From assembly GCF_016650695.1 (NCBI RefSeq), contig NZ_JAEKFH010000001.1:372001-436000 (forward strand): a stretch of 64,000 nucleotides of DNA. Reading direction: 5' to 3'. A model generated the notes under the pieces. The model was given only the letters and a program-made list of their open reading frames with translations. It was not told where the DNA came from and did no database searches. Positions 60,190-64,000 of the stretch are shown here, in pieces (the stretch's first letter is position 1; each line of letters begins with the position of its first letter). The stretch comes from Pseudomonas sp. TH41 (GTDB lineage: Bacteria > Pseudomonadota > Gammaproteobacteria > Pseudomonadales > Pseudomonadaceae). The position numbers and the translations under genes are program-made.

Positions 60190-61116
60190 TTATGAGCCTA
60201 CGATTTTTTGATCGGCTGCCAATAACCCCGGTATGTGATCCTTGAGAAACGCTACCCATGTCTTTGTTTTCGCATCGACGAATTTTCGTGATGGGTATAT
60301 TGCAAATAAATTGAACTGCTCAAATTTATACCCCGGCAACACCCGCACCAAGGTGCCTGCCCTCAGGCCGTCAACTGCAGAAGCAATCGGCTGAATACCA
60401 ATCCCCATCCCATTCGCTATAGCGACGGTCATCGCATCGGCGGTGTTGACGTGAAAGGGAGATTGCGGGATGTGCACCGTCTCCACGCCTTCAGGCCCTT
60501 CTAATGCCCAGTTTTCAACCGGCATGACCGTATTAACAATTCTCAAACAATCATGTGAGCAAAGATCACTCGGCGAAGCAGGGTGCCCGCGTTTCTTCAA
60601 GTACGTTGGCGAGGCGCAGAGAATGCTGTAAGTGATGCCGAGTTGCTGAGCTACAAATCCTGAATCGGGTAGATCCCGCGCTAAAACAATCGACATGTCA
60701 TACCCTTCCTCCAGCAGATCGGGTAGCCGATTGGTCAGGGTCAAATCAAACATGACCGAGGGATGAGTCGCTCTATACCGGGCGATCGCATCGATCACGT
60801 AATGGTTGCCAATGGCTGACATGGCGTGAATTTTCAGCCGGCCAACGGGCAGGGTATGAGCCGTACCTGCTTCCTCATCGGCTTCACGGACCTCATCAAG
60901 AATCCGCTCGCATCGATGCAAATAACGCGTGCCTGCTTCAGTCAACGCCAAGCGTCGGGTCGTGCGGTTAATCAGCCGCGTTTGAAGCCTGGCCTCCAGA
61001 CTGGAGACAGCTTTGGAAACGTTGGTTGTCGTGGTGTCCAAAATATCCGCGGCCGCCGTAAAGCTGCCGCTTTGAGCGACAGCAACGAAAACACGCAGGG
61101 TCTGGAAAACGTCCAT
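60190..61116 (-). CDS. LysR-family transcriptional regulator
   Basis: 308 residues from the ATG before DVFQTLRVFVAVAQ, with AAGAGGTG upstream. The N-terminal helix-turn-helix is GSFTAAADILDTTTTNVSKAVSSLEARL. The effector domain starts near residue 90 (GRLKIHAMSAIGNHYV) and reaches the C-terminus. It belongs to the CrgA/DsdC-like branch by its RLALTEAGTRYLHRCERIL segment. It is downstream of the aldo/keto reductase gene in the same direction, separated by a hairpin. A target gene cannot be named. Confidence 0.9.
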   Translation of the reverse strand: MDVFQTLRVFVAVAQSGSFTAAADILDTTTTNVSKAVSSLEARLQTRLINRTTRRLALTEAGTRYLHRCERILDEVREADEEAGTAHTLPVGRLKIHAMSAIGNHYVIDAIARYRATHPSVMFDLTLTNRLPDLLEEGYDMSIVLARDLPDSGFVAQQLGITYSILCASPTYLKKRGHPASPSDLCSHDCLRIVNTVMPVENWALEGPEGVETVHIPQSPFHVNTADAMTVAIANGMGIGIQPIASAVDGLRAGTLVRVLPGYKFEQFNLFAIYPSRKFVDAKTKTWVAFLKDHIPGLLAADQKIVGS

Positions 61117-61142
61117 CGTTTTCACCTCTTTGGGAGTGCGTA

Positions 61143-61172
61143 AAGGGGCGGTCCTGCAGAAGTCCGCCCCTT
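61143..61172 (-). terminator. Hairpin between aldo/keto reductase and LysR genes
   Basis: AAGGGGCGG pairs with CCGCCCCTT around a 12-nt loop, starting 9 bp after the aldo/keto reductase stop codon. Only three T follow on the minus strand, so termination may be partial. Confidence 0.6.
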
Positions 61173-61180
61173 GTGGTGTA

Positions 61181-62131
61181 TTACTTCTTGCGCGGAATAA
61201 ATCCAGGCACACCCGTTTCCACTACCGAGTTGAATCGCACTCGGGTCGTAATCTCTTCCTTGATTTCAAGCATGGCCCTATGAGGCAGGGTTGAAATATC
61301 AAAGTTTTCCCGGATATGGCTCAGTGTTGCAGAAGTGGTCAGGAAAGCGACTCCTCGCTGTACAGACCAGGCCAACGCCACTTGAGCCGGGGTCTTCTGC
61401 AGGCGTTGCGCGATCTGTGTCATCACCGGGTCTTCCAGTACATTCGGCTCCATGCCATGGCCGAGTGGCGCAAACGCAAGGACGATGATTCCATGCTGTT
61501 TGCAAAACTCCAGCAGTTCCCATTCCGGCAGAAAAGGGTGGGACTCGACCTGCACGACGGCGGGTTTTATCCGCGCCACGGCCACGATCTCTCGTAAACG
61601 CTCCAACGTGATATCAGACAAACCGATGGCCTTGCACCGGCCTTCATCCACTAGGCGCTCAAGCGCTCGCCAGGTTTCTAAGAGTGTTACACCTGAGTCG
61701 TAGATGACGTGACCCTGTTCGTCTCTCGGGTCCTGGTTGTCGCCGGGTTGAAAGGCAAAGGGCGTATGGATCAGGTAGCAGTCGATGTAGTCAACCTGAA
61801 GCCGTCGGCAACTGGCCTCAAACGCAGGTTGGACACGCTCGGGACGATGGTTGGTGTTCCACAGTTTCGTGGTGATAAACACGTCCTCCCGGCGAACTGT
61901 TCCCGCTGACAGAACTTCCTGTAGTGCAACGCCGACCTGTTCTTCATTTCGATAGCGCTCGGCACAATCGAAATGACGAAACCCGACTTCCAGCGCGTCC
62001 TTGACCGCTTGTGTGGTGACGCTTGGATCGCGGAACAGTGTGCCAAATCCAACGGCCGGTATTTCACCAGAGCCATGGTTCAGCGGAAATTTCGTGTCGC
62101 GAAGCGCGTCGTAAAATGATTCGTATGGCAT
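61181..62131 (-). CDS. Aldo/keto reductase
   Basis: 316 residues from the ATG before PYESFYDALRDTKFP; the upstream extension overlaps the efflux gene region. Tetrad residues are Asp and Tyr in FDCAERYRNEEQ, Lys in ITTKLWNTN and His in YLIHTPFAFQ. It would reduce aldehydes or ketones with NADPH. It lies 31 bp downstream of the outer-membrane efflux gene and upstream of the LysR gene, so it may share a transcript with the efflux genes. Confidence 0.9.
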   Translation of the reverse strand: MPYESFYDALRDTKFPLNHGSGEIPAVGFGTLFRDPSVTTQAVKDALEVGFRHFDCAERYRNEEQVGVALQEVLSAGTVRREDVFITTKLWNTNHRPERVQPAFEASCRRLQVDYIDCYLIHTPFAFQPGDNQDPRDEQGHVIYDSGVTLLETWRALERLVDEGRCKAIGLSDITLERLREIVAVARIKPAVVQVESHPFLPEWELLEFCKQHGIIVLAFAPLGHGMEPNVLEDPVMTQIAQRLQKTPAQVALAWSVQRGVAFLTTSATLSHIRENFDISTLPHRAMLEIKEEITTRVRFNSVVETGVPGFIPRKK

Positions 62132-62162
62132 GTCTGTACTCCAACGTCCGGGGCCGCAGCCG

Positions 62163-63653
62163 CTATTGATATGAAGGTTTCTGCTCGTCGCGACTGGCCA
62201 CTCGTTGCTCGAACGCGCCTGCAGAGTTGCCGCCGAGTGCCACATACAACTGCACGGTGTCGAGATACTGTGCGGTCTTCACGCGGATTTGGCCCAGCAA
62301 TGCCTGCTCGTAGGCGCGTTCCGCTTCCAGTACCTGAAGGATGCTGTTCTCGCCTTGCGCGTAAGCTTGCTGGTTCAACCGAAAACTGGTGTCGGCCGCG
62401 CGTAACGCGTCTTCCTGTGCCAGGTTTTCCTCAGCGTCATGGTTGATCGCCTGCAACGAGTCTGCGACCTGACCAAACGAGCTAATGACCGTCTGCTGGT
62501 AACCGGCGAGCGTCGCCTTGTAGCCGTCGACGGCAGCCTGACGTTCAGCCTTGAGTGTTCCGCCATCGAAGATCGGGCCCGCCAACCCCGCAGCGAAGCC
62601 CCAGAGCGCGGCGCCGCCATTGCCGGAAGCGGCCTGCAGGAGCGATGCGGACAGCGTTACATGGGGATAGAGGTTCGCGGTCGCGACGCCAACGGCCGCG
62701 CTGGCCATGTGCAGTTCGGCTTCTGCTTGCAGCACATCGGGCCGGCCGTGGGCCATTTCCGAAGGCAAGCTGACGGGCACATTTGCCGGCAATACAAACT
62801 CGGCAAAATCGAAGTCAGGCGCGATCCAGTCACCCGGGCCTTTACCCGTGAGTATCGACAACGCATGGCGTGCCGCATCACGCTGCTGGGCGAGGGGCGG
62901 CAGCAGCGTGCGGTCCTGAGCGAGCCGGGTCTCGGCCAGCGAAACATCGATCTGCGTGGTGGTGCCATTGATGTGGGCCATGCGCACGAGGTCGAGGTTC
63001 CTGGTGTCATTGGCGAGCAGCTTTTCGACAGCTTTCATCTGCGCATTTGCAGAGGCGACCAACAATGCCTGGCTGGCAACATTGCCCGTCAGGGTCAGGT
63101 ACGCCGCGTCGTAGCGATGCTTCTGCAGGTCCGTAAACGCTTCCTGCTGTTCGACCAGCCGCTTGTTACCGCCAAACGCGTCAAGGTCAAAACCGACCCG
63201 TGGTCCAATCGCATAGAAATTGGAGATGGACGGTTCTTTTGCGGTGTGTACCCGCTGGCGGCCGGCAGTCGCGCCAAAGTCGACCTGCGGATACAGCGCC
63301 CCTTCCGCCGCCGCGACGGAGGAGGCTGCTTGCCGGATCGTTGCATCTGCCGCCACCAGTTCAAGATTGCCTTCAATGGCGCGACGTACAACCTTGTCGA
63401 GCTTCTGCGAATGGAAGGCCGTCCACCAGTCACCGCTGACCTTCTTGCCAAGGTCAATGTGTTGTTCACCGGGCTTGTTGCCGCGTTGGTCGAGGCGCTG
63501 CTCGGCCTGTTGGTCGTAGTGTTGCGACAGGCTTGGTGGGGGCATTTGATAATCAGGGCCGACGGTACAGGCGGTCAGGAACACCAGCGCCGACACCGCA
63601 CCGAACGTGGTTTTGAACAGATGACTATTGATGAAGAGCGCATTGGATTTCAT
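62163..63653 (-). CDS. NodT-family outer-membrane efflux lipoprotein (TolC-like)
   Basis: 496 residues with a lipoprotein signal (VSALVFLTACTVGPDYQMP, lipid Cys in LTAC). Two repeated outer-membrane factor domains follow, with long coiled-coil helices (for example LVEQQEAFTDLQKHRYDAAYLTL) and the repeat motif IEGNLELVAADATIRQA. It forms the outer-membrane channel of a tripartite pump. The inner-membrane permease is encoded just upstream (63673 onward); the adaptor protein would be outside the window. Confidence 0.92.
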   Translation of the reverse strand: MKSNALFINSHLFKTTFGAVSALVFLTACTVGPDYQMPPPSLSQHYDQQAEQRLDQRGNKPGEQHIDLGKKVSGDWWTAFHSQKLDKVVRRAIEGNLELVAADATIRQAASSVAAAEGALYPQVDFGATAGRQRVHTAKEPSISNFYAIGPRVGFDLDAFGGNKRLVEQQEAFTDLQKHRYDAAYLTLTGNVASQALLVASANAQMKAVEKLLANDTRNLDLVRMAHINGTTTQIDVSLAETRLAQDRTLLPPLAQQRDAARHALSILTGKGPGDWIAPDFDFAEFVLPANVPVSLPSEMAHGRPDVLQAEAELHMASAAVGVATANLYPHVTLSASLLQAASGNGGAALWGFAAGLAGPIFDGGTLKAERQAAVDGYKATLAGYQQTVISSFGQVADSLQAINHDAEENLAQEDALRAADTSFRLNQQAYAQGENSILQVLEAERAYEQALLGQIRVKTAQYLDTVQLYVALGGNSAGAFEQRVASRDEQKPSYQ

Positions 63654-63672
63654 TTGGCAAACTCCACTATAA

Positions 63673-64000
63673 CTAGTTGGTCGGAACGGGCTTGCGAAGA
63701 AAGATCACCAGTGGACTCACCACCAGCATCGCGAACATCAAAATCTTGAATTGGTCGATCACGGCGATAAAAGCCGCCTGGCCGGTAATCATTTCGTTGA
63801 GCCCCGCCAGTGCTTGCAGCGATGTCGGCACGGAATGCGCAGCGGCGCGATAGGGCGTCAGATTGCTGGCCAGCGCCATGTGCATCGCTTGGGTATTGTT
63901 GAAGAAGAACAGTTGCACAATCGCAACGCCGAGGGTGCTCCCGTACACCCGTGACAGATTGAAAAAACCGGTACCTTCCGGGCGTAACGTGGGGTCGAGC
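63673..64000 (-). CDS. DHA2-type MFS drug:H+ permease, C-terminal part
   Basis: The frame runs from a stop at 63673 to the right edge; 109 codons are visible and the start lies outside. The segment PTLRPEGTGFFNLSRVYGSTLGVAIVQLFF is typical of EmrB-type permeases, followed by a last membrane helix (ILMFAMLVVSPLVIFL). With the NodT-type protein 19 bp downstream it makes part of an EmrAB-like efflux operon. Confidence 0.88.
   Translation of the reverse strand, partial: LDPTLRPEGTGFFNLSRVYGSTLGVAIVQLFFFNNTQAMHMALASNLTPYRAAAHSVPTSLQALAGLNEMITGQAAFIAVIDQFKILMFAMLVVSPLVIFLRKPVPTN

Overview
The window looks like chromosomal DNA of a Pseudomonas-type gammaproteobacterium. Supporting signs are the moderately high GC, paired REP elements with GAGCTTGCTCGCGATG-type cores, a DUF2790-type small secreted protein, and an lhp-style hydroxyproline gene cluster. 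No rRNA, tRNA, CRISPR array, integrase or insertion sequence was seen.

Region 1 (1-38030) is a large catabolic cluster for a hydrophobic, probably polycyclic or branched substrate; a steroid or terpenoid is my inference, not proven. It holds eight acyl-CoA dehydrogenase genes: three adjacent small/large subunit pairs and two genes in which both halves are fused. Around them are two AMP-forming acyl-CoA ligases, a thiolase, an enoyl-CoA hydratase, a CaiB-type CoA transferase and two SDRs. The redox genes are a Rieske oxygenase, an Old-Yellow-type FMN/FAD/Fe-S reductase, a GMC alcohol dehydrogenase, an aldehyde dehydrogenase, a quinone-reductase-like protein and a frameshifted rubredoxin. A DUF35 protein, a pantothenate synthetase paralogue and an envelope module (DUF1302 - DUF1329 - YCF48-like - RND permease) complete it. 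A 19-bp inverted repeat, ARCTGA-N7-TCAGTT, recurs at most of the promoter regions, and a TetR regulator (29652-30263) lies inside the cluster. This suggests one regulon.

Region 2 (38236-42811) is a mixed stretch: a cysteine-bearing HTH regulator, a secreted protein of unknown function, an alpha/beta hydrolase, an aldo/keto reductase, and an SDR divergent from an HxlR regulator with three copies of a 17-bp palindrome between them.

Region 3 (42918-59526) is a hydroxyproline catabolic island. The trans-4-hydroxyproline branch has an epimerase, a three-subunit FAD/Fe-S dehydrogenase, a DapA-type deaminase and an alpha-ketoglutarate semialdehyde dehydrogenase. The 3-hydroxyproline side has a fused aconitase-X dehydratase, a proline-racemase-family protein with Ser/Thr in place of the two catalytic Cys, and an Ldh_2-type imine reductase. 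Uptake is by a polar amino acid ABC transporter and an MFS carrier. Regulators are AraC and GntR types, and a GTATAC-centred palindrome sits before three transcription units. REP elements occur only in this region.

Region 4 (59527-64000) has a small DUF2790 protein, a LysR regulator, an aldo/keto reductase, and the outer-membrane factor and DHA2-type permease of a multidrug efflux system, the last running off the right edge.
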